Source: an uncultured Rickettsiales bacterium
GTDB taxonomy: Bacteria > Pseudomonadota > Alphaproteobacteria > Rickettsiales > Deianiraeaceae
Assembly (NCBI GenBank): GCA_946544555.1
Contig: CAMNMI010000008.1
Span: 1-19,324, forward strand
Direction of reading: 5' to 3'
Length of the DNA stretch: 19,324 bases
Shown here: one piece after another, positions 1 through 5,961 of the stretch
Layout of the letters: each line of letters opens with the position of its first letter
How positions within the stretch are numbered: position 1 is the first letter of the stretch
Program-made: the position numbers and the translations under genes
Notes under the pieces: generated by a model
Databases searched by the model: none
What the model saw: only the letters and a program-made list of their open reading frames with translations
Told to the model about the DNA's origin: nothing

Positions 1-1162
1 CTTCAATTTCGGTTTTTCCACCAACTTTAATTACCGCAACTCCTCCTGATAATTTTGCCAATCTTTCTTGCAGTTTTTCTTTGTCATAGTCGCTGGTTGA
101 GTTCTCAATTTGCTTTGTGATTTGGTTGCAACGAGCTTTAATGTTTTCTTTGTCGCCATCACCGTCAACTATAACCGTGTTGTCCTTGTCAACAATCACT
201 CTCTTTGCTGAACCAAGATATTCTGGTTTGATGTCTTCCAACTTCATTCCAAGTTCTTCACTGATAACCTGTCCGTTTGTCAGGATTGCAATATCCTCCA
301 ACATTGCCTTTCTGCGGTCGCCAAATCCAGGGGCTTTAACAGCACATGTCTTCAATCCACCGCGCAATTTGTTGACAACCAATGTAGCAAGAGCCTCTCC
401 TTCAACATCTTCTGCGATAATCAATAATGGTCTACCACTTTTCATTACTGCTTCCAACAATGGCACCATTGGCTGCAATGATGACAACTTTTTCTCAAAA
501 ATCAGAACAAATGGGTTGTCAAGCTCTGCAATCATTTTGTCTGCATTTGTAACAAAATATGGCGACAAATATCCTCTGTCAAAGCTCATTCCCTCCACGA
601 CATCAAGAGTTGTGTCAAGAGATTTTCCTTCTTCAACTGTGACTGTTCCATTTTTCCCAACTTTTTCAATAGCCTCTGCAATTTTATTTCCAATATCCTC
701 ATCACCATTTGCCGAAATTGTAGCAACCTGCGCTATTTTTGGTTTTGTAATTGGAGTTGTATTTTTTTTCAAGAAATCAACAACATCTTCTGTTGCTTTT
801 TCTAACCCTCTTTTTATTTCCATTGGATTTAATCCGGCCTCAACAAGTTTTAATCCCTCTTTTGCAATCGCGCGAGCCAAAACCGTTGCAGTAGTTGTTC
901 CATCACCAGCTCTGTCATTTGTTTTGGATGCAACTTCCTTTATCATGGATACACCCAAATTCATTGCCTTGTCGCTGAGTTCAATCTCCTTCGCAACAGA
1001 CACACCATCCTTCGTAATTCTTGGCGAGCCATAGCTCTTGTCAAGCACAACATTACGTCCCTTTGGCCCCAACGTTGCCGACACCGCATCTGCCAATACG
1101 TCAATTCCCTGCAACAATTTCTTCCTTGCCTCACTTGAATGCAATACAACTTTTGCCGTCAT
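1..1162 (-). CDS. groEL: Chaperonin GroEL (Hsp60), 5' part; 3' end lies outside the window
   Basis: ATP-dependent 60-kDa chaperonin that folds cytosolic proteins inside a double-ring cage with GroES. About 387 codons of a usual ~545 are present; the gene runs off the left edge. The reverse-strand translation follows E. coli GroEL residue by residue at the N terminus: LGPKGRNVVLDK (31-42), the nucleotide-site residues D52 in ITKDGVSVAKEIEL and D87 in the P-loop-like GDGTTTATVLA, then the apical-domain stretch with FDRGYLSPYFVTN and APGFGDRRKAMLEDIAILT. The start ATG (1162-1160) gives MTAKVV, in register with MAAKDV of E. coli. No Shine-Dalgarno is evident. GroES, normally encoded just upstream, is absent: the next gene upstream on this strand encodes an unrelated large protein. 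An RpoH-like promoter and an inverted repeat precede the start. Confidence 0.98.
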   Translation of the reverse strand, partial: MTAKVVLHSSEARKKLLQGIDVLADAVSATLGPKGRNVVLDKSYGSPRITKDGVSVAKEIELSDKAMNLGVSMIKEVASKTNDRAGDGTTTATVLARAIAKEGLKLVEAGLNPMEIKRGLEKATEDVVDFLKKNTTPITKPKIAQVATISANGDEDIGNKIAEAIEKVGKNGTVTVEEGKSLDTTLDVVEGMSFDRGYLSPYFVTNADKMIAELDNPFVLIFEKKLSSLQPMVPLLEAVMKSGRPLLIIAEDVEGEALATLVVNKLRGGLKTCAVKAPGFGDRRKAMLEDIAILTNGQVISEELGMKLEDIKPEYLGSAKRVIVDKDNTVIVDGDGDKENIKARCNQITKQIENSTSDYDKEKLQERLAKLSGGVAVIKVGGKTEIE

Positions 1163-1167
1163 AAATA

Positions 1168-1206
1168 CCAAAACTATTTAACCTTACAAAAAGATAAATA
1201 GTTTGG
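1168..1206 (-). other. AT-rich inverted repeat overlapping groEL -10 and leader
   Basis: Arms 1168-1180 and 1195-1206 are complementary over 12 bp with one bulged base and a 14-nt loop. The repeat covers the putative -10 region and ends five bases before the groEL start codon. It is not CIRCE, whose arms are TTAGCACTC/GAGTGCTAA. It could be an operator, a terminator for the upstream gene (no clear U-run), or a leader structure if transcription starts further upstream. Confidence 0.5.
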
Positions 1207-1222
1207 TTTTGTGAATTTCAAG
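1196..1222 (-). promoter_or_regulatory. Candidate RpoH (sigma-32) promoter of groEL
   Basis: On the reverse strand CTTGAA (1222-1217) is followed, counting 16 nt from CTTG, by ACTATTT (1202-1196). This is close to the alphaproteobacterial heat-shock promoter form CTTG-N16/18-CYTATNT, with one mismatch in the -10. The inferred transcription start near 1189 leaves a leader of about 27 nt. Recognised by eye only; assigning it to RpoH is an inference supported by the target gene being groEL. Confidence 0.5.
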
Positions 1223-1232
1223 GGGAGAAAAA

Positions 1233-2600
1233 TTACATGCCAAATTTGTTTTTGACCTTAACATTTACAGATTGGCTTAATATTTTATCGTTATTATTGT
1301 TAATATCGACTAGCTCTATGTTACCATCAATATTTTTTGGAACTTTATTACAAACACTCTTAGATATTTGCCATTTGGAATTTTTATTCTCTTCGGAATT
1401 TATAATATTGATATTATTTTCAGAAGAATTTATTATATTGACTTCACTATTATTCTCTACATTGTTTTTTGACCTATCGCACTTTTTAACGCATTCTCTA
1501 ATGCCATATGTAGTTCCACCAAGAGCTGCACCTGCAACCAAAGAACTTAAAAGCGCGAACATTAACGACCATGCATTGGCTTTTAAATCATTAAATTCTT
1601 CACTTTTCTCATATGTTCCACCAAATATCTTTTTGTCGTCCTTGTCAATTTCTGTTTTCGTACCGTTGCACCATTGATAATATTTAAAACCAAATTGATC
1701 TCTTGAATATGCCCTTTCCATGATCCAATGTGAACTGTCTTTATCTGCGTGTTCTTGAGCGATTATCTTTGTTTTTGGATGTTTTAAAGAAAAATCCCTT
1801 ATGATTTCTTCCCAGTAAAATTTATAAAAATCGTTATTATCCCCATCGAAGCAAGGAGTTTTAACAAACAAGAAATTCATATCATTGTATTTTTCATCCA
1901 AATACTCTAATGATTGTAAAAATTCTTCCATTGAAAATTCTAATGAGAAAAAATCATCGATGCTACCGTGTCCATCTAAATAGAATTTTATAGTTTTTAT
2001 ACCGTCTTTTTTTGCTTCCTCATAGATATTCTTTAAATCTTCTAATATTTCAAACGGGTCTTTTTGTTCATGCGTTTCTGTGTCAACGCAATAAAATTTA
2101 CCATAACGTTTGTCATATTTCTTTTTCTTCAATTCATCGCACGTTTGTATAGCTTTATCTCCCTCCTTTGGCTTATGTCCAAAATGAATTAAAAGAGTAT
2201 CTCCTCTCTTTTTAGCAGAATATTCGTTCCACGTTGTTTTAATGCTATCTAAAAAATTTGGTTTATATTTATTCTTATTATTTTCATTAAGTTGACGTTT
2301 ATTTGCAAGTTTTTTACTTTTTCTCTCATGCTCTTTTCTTCTCCTTTTCGTTCTCTCATCACTATTTTTATTATTTTTTGCGTCATATTCTATTGTTTCT
2401 TTTTCATGGTTCTTTTGGACATTCTGAGAACCTTCAAGTATTTTTGTATAATAGTTCAATTTTTTCTGTTCACGTTCCTTTTCTTCTTCACGCAATTGTT
2501 GTGCACTTTTAATATTTGTAGGAGAAAATAAATCACCTATAGTGCCTGTAATACTGTTAGTGTTGTTAATAGATGAACCATTATAATTAGTAATACTCAT
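1233..2600 (-). CDS. Unknown membrane-anchored protein with possible clan CD (caspase-like) peptidase core
   Basis: 455 aa from ATG 2600; a TTG at 2645 extends the frame but lies upstream of the promoter chosen here. Residues 35-115 are highly charged (Lys/Glu/Arg) and probably helical. Residues 132-285 show an alternating strand/helix pattern: GDTLLIHFG strand, helix, KFYCVD strand, helix 183-198, then TIKFYLDGHG (strand ending in H211-G212) and, 39 residues on, MNFLFVKTPCFDG (strand ending in C250), then KTKIIAQ. A hydrophobic strand before His-Gly and another before Cys is the catalytic-dyad layout of clan CD peptidases (caspase, legumain, gingipain, C80 toxin domains); the His-Cys spacing is in their range. 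One membrane span (about 344-366) precedes an Asn-rich tail. No family is recognised with certainty; the peptidase call is an inference from pattern. Confidence 0.6.
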   Translation of the reverse strand: MSITNYNGSSINNTNSITGTIGDLFSPTNIKSAQQLREEEKEREQKKLNYYTKILEGSQNVQKNHEKETIEYDAKNNKNSDERTKRRRKEHERKSKKLANKRQLNENNKNKYKPNFLDSIKTTWNEYSAKKRGDTLLIHFGHKPKEGDKAIQTCDELKKKKYDKRYGKFYCVDTETHEQKDPFEILEDLKNIYEEAKKDGIKTIKFYLDGHGSIDDFFSLEFSMEEFLQSLEYLDEKYNDMNFLFVKTPCFDGDNNDFYKFYWEEIIRDFSLKHPKTKIIAQEHADKDSSHWIMERAYSRDQFGFKYYQWCNGTKTEIDKDDKKIFGGTYEKSEEFNDLKANAWSLMFALLSSLVAGAALGGTTYGIRECVKKCDRSKNNVENNSEVNIINSSENNINIINSEENKNSKWQISKSVCNKVPKNIDGNIELVDINNNNDKILSQSVNVKVKNKFGM

Positions 2601-2607
2601 AATTAAA

Positions 2608-2636
2608 AATTTAAAAAACTTATCCAATGATATCAA
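2608..2636 (-). promoter_or_regulatory. Candidate sigma-70 promoter of the caspase-like gene
   Basis: Reverse-strand TTGATA (2636-2631), a 17-nt spacer, then TAAATT (2613-2608). Only seven bases separate the -10 from ATG at 2600, so the transcript would start at or next to the start codon. This also argues against the upstream TTG start at 2645. No Shine-Dalgarno is present. Confidence 0.45.
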
Positions 2637-2675
2637 AAAAAACAATTAATGCAACTAAAATCAAATTACAAGTTC

Positions 2676-2702
2676 TTGACATTTACATTCAGTCCATATT
2701 TT
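2676..2702 (+). promoter_or_regulatory. Candidate sigma-70 promoter of pdhB
   Basis: Perfect -35 TTGACA (2676-2681) with a weak -10 TATTTT (2697-2702) after a short 15-nt spacer. The hexamer lies 36 nt before the pdhB ATG. The -35 is clear, the -10 less so. Confidence 0.45.
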
Positions 2703-2717
2703 TAGAGTGATATAAAC

Positions 2718-3698
2718 ATGAGAACAATCACCATACGAGAGGCAATCTGTGAGGCCATGAGTGAGGAAATGCGGAAGGATGAAAATGTCTTCCTGCTTGG
2801 AGAGGAAGTGGCACAATATAACGGAGCATATAAGTGCTCGCAGGGTATGTGGAAAGAATTTGGCGACAAGCGCGTAATTGATACGCCAATCACAGAATAT
2901 GGATTTGCTGGCTTGGCTATTGGTGCAAGCTATAAAGGCCTTCGCCCAATAGTTGAGTTCATGACATTCAACTTCGCTATGCAGGCAATAGACCACATCA
3001 TCAACTCTGCTGCAAAGGGGCGCTATATGTCCGGTGGTAAGATTAGTTGTCCTGTTGTCTTCCGCGGTGCAAATGGTATATCCAGAGCGGTCGCAGCACA
3101 ACACTCTCAGTCGTTTGCGCCTTGGTATGCTAATGTTCCAGGATTGTTGGTTGTTGCTCCATATACGGCACAAGACATGAAAGGTCTGCTAAAATCATCA
3201 ATCATCAATGACAATCCAGTAGTATTCTTGGAAAATGAGCTTCTATACGGTGAAAAAATGGAGGTTGACGACGATGCCGAGGAATATATTGAAATTGGTA
3301 AGGCGCGCAAAGTTCAGGAAGGTGATGACATTACAATTATATCATATTCCTACTCCATGAAGGCAACAACGGAGGCAGTAAAACAGCTAACAGAACAGGG
3401 AATTAGTGTTGATTTTATTGACCTGCGGACACTGCGTCCATTGGATACTGACATGATTTTTGAAAGCGTTCAGAAAACAGGAAGAGTTTTAATAGTCGAG
3501 GACTGTTGGAAATTTGCAGGCATTGCCAGTGAAATCATAGCAGAAGTCAACGAGCATTGCTTTGACTATCTTGACTGTGAACCTCGCCGTGTTTCTTTGG
3601 TTGATGTACCACTTCCTTATTCACCAGCACTTGAAAAGGCCTCTCTTGTCAAGGCAGAGGACATTGTCCAGAACGCTTTGGAAATGTGCAATAGATAA
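2718..3698 (+). CDS. pdhB: Pyruvate dehydrogenase E1 component, beta subunit
   Basis: Beta chain of the thiamine-diphosphate E1 heterotetramer, which decarboxylates pyruvate and passes the acetyl group to lipoyl-E2 for acetyl-CoA formation. At 326 aa it is the short form without the N-terminal lipoyl domain that many alphaproteobacterial PdhB proteins carry. Diagnostic segments: GEEVAQYNGAYK (28-39), VIDTPITEYGFAG (53-65; E60 is the conserved glutamate that contacts the ThDP aminopyrimidine), a transketolase-type pyrimidine-binding domain to about residue 180, and the C-terminal transketolase domain with IDLRTLRPLD and VEDCWKFAGIASEI. Related 2-oxoacid dehydrogenase beta subunits are possible, but the sequence reads as PdhB. 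Neither pdhA (E1 alpha) nor E2/E3 genes are adjacent; the gene upstream is on the other strand. A division-protein gene follows 14 nt downstream, probably co-transcribed. Confidence 0.95.
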   Translation: MRTITIREAICEAMSEEMRKDENVFLLGEEVAQYNGAYKCSQGMWKEFGDKRVIDTPITEYGFAGLAIGASYKGLRPIVEFMTFNFAMQAIDHIINSAAKGRYMSGGKISCPVVFRGANGISRAVAAQHSQSFAPWYANVPGLLVVAPYTAQDMKGLLKSSIINDNPVVFLENELLYGEKMEVDDDAEEYIEIGKARKVQEGDDITIISYSYSMKATTEAVKQLTEQGISVDFIDLRTLRPLDTDMIFESVQKTGRVLIVEDCWKFAGIASEIIAEVNEHCFDYLDCEPRRVSLVDVPLPYSPALEKASLVKAEDIVQNALEMCNR

Positions 3699-3712
3699 AA
3701 ACGCTTGCATCT

Positions 3713-4054
3713 ATGAAGAAAATTGATAAACTGCATTCGTATAGTTCGCAGAACGATATGAATGATACAAGTTATTTTTTGCAGGTTGGAATAGTTATTT
3801 TCTTTGTTTTGTTGCTGTTGTTGAATTTCGGTAATTTCTTCTTTTTCAAAAATGCAACAAGAGAATTGCGCATGGCGGTTGTCCGTGTTGATAAGGAAAT
3901 AATTGAGGAAAACCGCAGATTGTCTGTTGTGCAGGCAGATTTTAGCAAGCGATACAATGTCCAGAACTTGCAAGAAATGGCAAAGAATAGATTAAACTTG
4001 CAGTTCTCAAATGTCAGTCAAGTGAAGGACATGCATGAGGTGTTGGGGAGATAA
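3713..4054 (+). CDS. FtsL/FtsB-like bitopic cell-division protein
   Basis: 113 aa with a short cytoplasmic N terminus (1-20), one strong membrane span (about 21-46), then a helical stretch (50-75) likely to form a coiled coil. The C-terminal motif VVQADFSKRYNVQNLQEMA followed by KNRLNLQ (72-97) resembles the FtsL pattern L.A-(D/E)-(F/W)...LQ.LA...L.L. FtsL and FtsB form the FtsQLB complex, which recruits and activates FtsW/FtsI septal peptidoglycan synthesis; both families are short, bitopic and divergent, so FtsB/DivIC remains possible. The gene starts 14 nt after pdhB with no Shine-Dalgarno, consistent with co-transcription. Not being next to rsmH/ftsI is unusual if it is FtsL; a septum-formation-initiator (FtsB) gene near pyruvate dehydrogenase genes is a familiar alphaproteobacterial arrangement. 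Confidence 0.7.
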   Translation: MKKIDKLHSYSSQNDMNDTSYFLQVGIVIFFVLLLLLNFGNFFFFKNATRELRMAVVRVDKEIIEENRRLSVVQADFSKRYNVQNLQEMAKNRLNLQFSNVSQVKDMHEVLGR

Positions 4055-4088
4055 TTGTATAACATCAACCATCTTTTAAATTTTTGTT

Positions 4089-4169
4089 GTTGCGCCACCC
4101 GAGGCCACGCCCTCGCCGTTTGGCTGCGCCTCGTTCCTCGGCGGCCAAACGCGCTCCGCGCCGCGCAAC
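4089..4169 (+). repeat. GC-rich palindromic repeat, copy 1 (81 bp)
   Basis: Begins GTTGCGC and ends GCGCAAC; an inner stem pairs GTTTGGC with GCCAAAC around an 18-nt loop. The left arm carries a sub-hairpin GAGG/CCTC. It lies between the convergent ends of the FtsL-like gene (35 bp away) and the UDG gene (28 bp away), where it could terminate either transcript, though neither side has a clear U-run. Confidence 0.95.
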
Positions 4170-4196
4170 ACAAATCTTATATCAATAATTCCTCTC

Positions 4197-4982
4197 TTAT
4201 ACCAATAACTCTCTCATTTCTAACAAATGGTTCCACGCAACCTTCTTTGCGCTTGGATTACGCAACAAATATGACGGATGATAAATTGCAAATGCATTAA
4301 TCTTCTTGTCTGAAATAGAAGAGGGTAAGATAAAACACTTTCCAACAAGTGCACCAGTTTTTTGCGTAGTCATAAGGTAAGTATTTATCGCAGTCGCGCC
4401 GCAGAGAATAACCAGTTTGGGCGCCACAATTTCAATCATCTTTTTCACAAACGGCAGACATATTTCAATTTCATCGTCATATGGCTTGCGGTTCAGTGGT
4501 GGGCGCCAAAAAACTGTATTTGTAATCAACAAATTTGTAGTATTCAATCCGAGAAAACTCAATGATTTTCTCAACAGTTGGCCGCTCTGTCCGCAGAACG
4601 GAATGCCTTTCAAGTCCTCTGTCTCTCCCGGTGCCTCACCAATCAACATTATTTTGGCTTCTGGGTTGCCATCGTAAATAACAGTATTTGTTGCGTTCAT
4701 TTTAAGAGAGCATCCTTCAAATTGTTTAATTGTTTCAACTAATTCTACAAATGTTTTAACACAATCCAAATTCACATTTGGTGTGTTTTTTTTAACAATA
4801 ATGTCTTTCTCAATTGACTCGTCCACAACATCATCTTCTCTTGCATTTGTTTCGGGTTTTGATGCCGCCTTCTTCATAGTATTTTTCTGCATTAAAAAAC
4901 TTCTTCCAGGAACAAAATCAAATGCATTATCTACTCCAAGAATTTGTTGCATCAGCAATGTCTCTTTGAGATAATTCAACAC
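4197..4982 (-). CDS. Uracil-DNA glycosylase, family 4-like
   Basis: Removes uracil from DNA, starting base-excision repair. 261 aa starting at GTG 4982, chosen because a TTGACA lies exactly 28 nt upstream; TTG 4979 is an alternative. The first ~70 residues are a variable linker. The catalytic core has LIGEAPGETEDLKG (113-126; motif A of family 4, GEAPG..ED), PFCGQSGQLL (128-137), the N...RPP.NR motif at 155-164, and HPSYLLRNP (235-243; motif B with the catalytic-loop His). Of the four Fe-S cysteines of classical family-4 enzymes only two positions are kept (C91, C175); the others are F88 and W159. I recall FEGC and WRPPxNR as common in alphaproteobacterial members, so this looks like a clade trait and not damage. 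Its -35 hexamer overlaps the stop codon of the upstream gene. Confidence 0.92.
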   Translation of the reverse strand: MLNYLKETLLMQQILGVDNAFDFVPGRSFLMQKNTMKKAASKPETNAREDDVVDESIEKDIIVKKNTPNVNLDCVKTFVELVETIKQFEGCSLKMNATNTVIYDGNPEAKIMLIGEAPGETEDLKGIPFCGQSGQLLRKSLSFLGLNTTNLLITNTVFWRPPLNRKPYDDEIEICLPFVKKMIEIVAPKLVILCGATAINTYLMTTQKTGALVGKCFILPSSISDKKINAFAIYHPSYLLRNPSAKKVAWNHLLEMRELLV

Positions 4983-5010
4983 AGTGTAAAGTTTGCTTTG
5001 GATTTTTATT

Positions 5011-5016
5011 TGTCAA
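5011..5016 (-). promoter_or_regulatory. -35 hexamer of the UDG gene, overlapping the upstream stop codon
   Basis: Reverse-strand TTGACA (5016-5011) sits exactly 28 nt before the GTG start. Its TGA (5015-5013) is also the stop codon of the preceding membrane-protein gene. The -10 is weak (AACTTT/ACTTTA region). The spacing fits a transcript that starts at the start codon. Confidence 0.45.
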
Positions 5017-5519
5017 CTACCAGCAGATGGGCTTTGATTTTGTGATTGATTAATAGTATCTAAGCTATTGTTAGGAGCATTGTTATTTACTGATTGCGCA
5101 GTGTAGCCGTCCAATTCTCCCCCGCTTTTGTCAATAATTAACTCCGGTTGACGTCTTGTTAACTCGGGTTTTTGTAACTCAGCGTTTTGTTCTGACGCAT
5201 TTTCTGTTGACTTTTGAGCATCTAATTCTTCTTTCTTTTTTATACATTGTTTTACTCCAAGATAAACAACACCTGCAACCAATGCTATGGCAAGAATTGT
5301 TATTATTACATTTAGTATACTTATGCTTTTCTTTTTTTTCTTACCTTCAGATTGTGTAATTATTAATGGTTGTTGATCGCTTGTTTGATTTTGCATCTGT
5401 ATGGCATTTGTTTGTTGGTTTGGTTGTAGCTGTCCTATTGTTGAGTTTGGTGGTATATTATACTGTTGCGGTTGCTGATATCCATTAAACTGTCCATTTA
5501 CGATGTATGGCTGCTGCAT
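5013..5519 (-). CDS. Small single-span membrane protein, unknown function
   Basis: 168 aa from ATG 5519. The open frame continues upstream to 5690 through a GC-rich palindrome, but a promoter ends at 5531 and the upstream part has unrelated composition, so I chose 5519. Residues 1-50 are rich in Gln/Asn/Pro (repeated QQPQQ, QPNQQ types); a basic patch GKKKKK (59-64) precedes one membrane span (about 66-88), followed by GVKQCIKKK and a polar Asn/Gln/Ser-rich tail. The span and its flank (LVAG..., G-V-K-Q-C-I-K-K) resemble those of the caspase-like protein at 1233-2600 (LVAG..., G-I-R-E-C-V-K-K). No known family is recognised. Topology by the positive-inside rule is ambiguous because both flanks are basic. 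Confidence 0.75.
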   Translation of the reverse strand: MQQPYIVNGQFNGYQQPQQYNIPPNSTIGQLQPNQQTNAIQMQNQTSDQQPLIITQSEGKKKKKSISILNVIITILAIALVAGVVYLGVKQCIKKKEELDAQKSTENASEQNAELQKPELTRRQPELIIDKSGGELDGYTAQSVNNNAPNNSLDTINQSQNQSPSAGS

Positions 5520-5530
5520 ATGCGATATTG

Positions 5531-5558
5531 ATTTTATCAAAAAGGAAATTGATTGCAA
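5531..5558 (-). promoter_or_regulatory. Candidate promoter of the single-span protein gene
   Basis: Reverse-strand TTGCAA (5558-5553), a 16-nt spacer, TAAAAT (5536-5531), then 11 nt to ATG 5519. The same TTGCAA-N16-TAAAAT arrangement precedes the unknown gene at 7818. Confidence 0.4.
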
Positions 5559-5632
5559 ATTTTTGTTGCATAAACTGACTATCCCCACCATAAAAATGAT
5601 TGTTCTGTTGGAAGAAAAATTGAAATTGTAGT

Positions 5633-5689
5633 TGCGCGGCCGCAGGCCTTGACTTGTCAAGGGCGGAGGCGATCGGCAGCGGCCGCGCA
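5633..5689. repeat. GC-rich palindrome A (11-bp perfect arms)
   Basis: Arms TGCGCGGCCGC (5633-5643) and GCGGCCGCGCA (5679-5689) are exact reverse complements. Nested inside is a second perfect inverted repeat, CCTTGAC/GTCAAGG (5647-5653, 5656-5662). The left end starts GTTGCG like the main repeat family, but the body differs. Only one copy is in this window. Confidence 0.85.
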
Positions 5690-5690
5690 T

Positions 5691-5748
5691 GCCAAAGGCC
5701 CCGCACGTCCAGTGATGAAACTTGCTCTACGTGCGCAGGGGCTTTGGC
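5691..5748. repeat. GC-rich palindrome B, adjacent to palindrome A
   Basis: Arms 5691-5708 and 5729-5748 pair GCCAAAG, CCCC and GCACGT with small bulges around a 20-nt loop. It follows palindrome A after one base, so the two may be parts of one composite element. The 440-bp interval 5520-5961 holds only a promoter, these palindromes, an AT-rich spacer and repeat copy 2; I see no gene in it. Confidence 0.8.
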
Positions 5749-5814
5749 GTAAAGACCCGCAAATTTTTAAATTTTTTTTGAGGTTTATACTACAACTTTT
5801 TTTTCAAAACCCGT

Positions 5815-5907
5815 GTTGCGCCGCCCGAGGCCACGCCCTCGCCGTTTGGCACCGCTACGCTCCCCCTCGCTGCGCTCGGCGGCCAAACGCGCTCCGCGCC
5901 GCGCAAC
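5815..5907 (+). repeat. GC-rich palindromic repeat, copy 2 (93 bp)
   Basis: Same outer GTTGCGC/GCGCAAC and inner GTTTGGC/GCCAAAC stems as copy 1, with a longer loop of about 30 nt. It lies between divergent genes, so it cannot be a simple terminator. It ends 9 bp before the TTGACA of the GspE/PilB gene. Confidence 0.95.
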
Positions 5908-5916
5908 AAATTTTAC

Positions 5917-5922
5917 TTGACA
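5917..5922 (+). promoter_or_regulatory. Candidate -35 hexamer upstream of the GspE/PilB gene
   Basis: Perfect TTGACA, 39 nt before ATG 5962. No convincing -10 is found at the usual spacing. A TATAAT overlaps the start codon (5958-5963), but its distance from this -35 is too long for one promoter. Confidence 0.35.
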
Positions 5923-5961
5923 ATAATAAACACTATTCAATTCTGCCAATAAGTTGTTATA

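Noticed and set aside
117..1034. Long open frame on the + strand
   Set aside because: It lies entirely antisense to the clearly homologous groEL; its translation is Ser/Phe-rich with no family features.
1168..1206. CIRCE operator for HrcA upstream of groEL
   Set aside because: The arms do not match TTAGCACTC/GAGTGCTAA.
1237..1677. Open frame of 146 aa on the + strand
   Set aside because: Antisense to the caspase-like gene; hydrophobic translation typical of the complement of a Lys/Glu/Asn-rich gene.
4055..4300. Open frame running through repeat copy 1
   Set aside because: Codes mostly over the palindrome and the antisense of UDG; similar arm translations appear at other copies, so it is a by-product of the repeat.
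5520..5690. N-terminal extension of the small membrane protein through palindrome A
   Set aside because: A promoter lies at 5531-5558 and the extension is compositionally unrelated; ATG 5519 is a better start.
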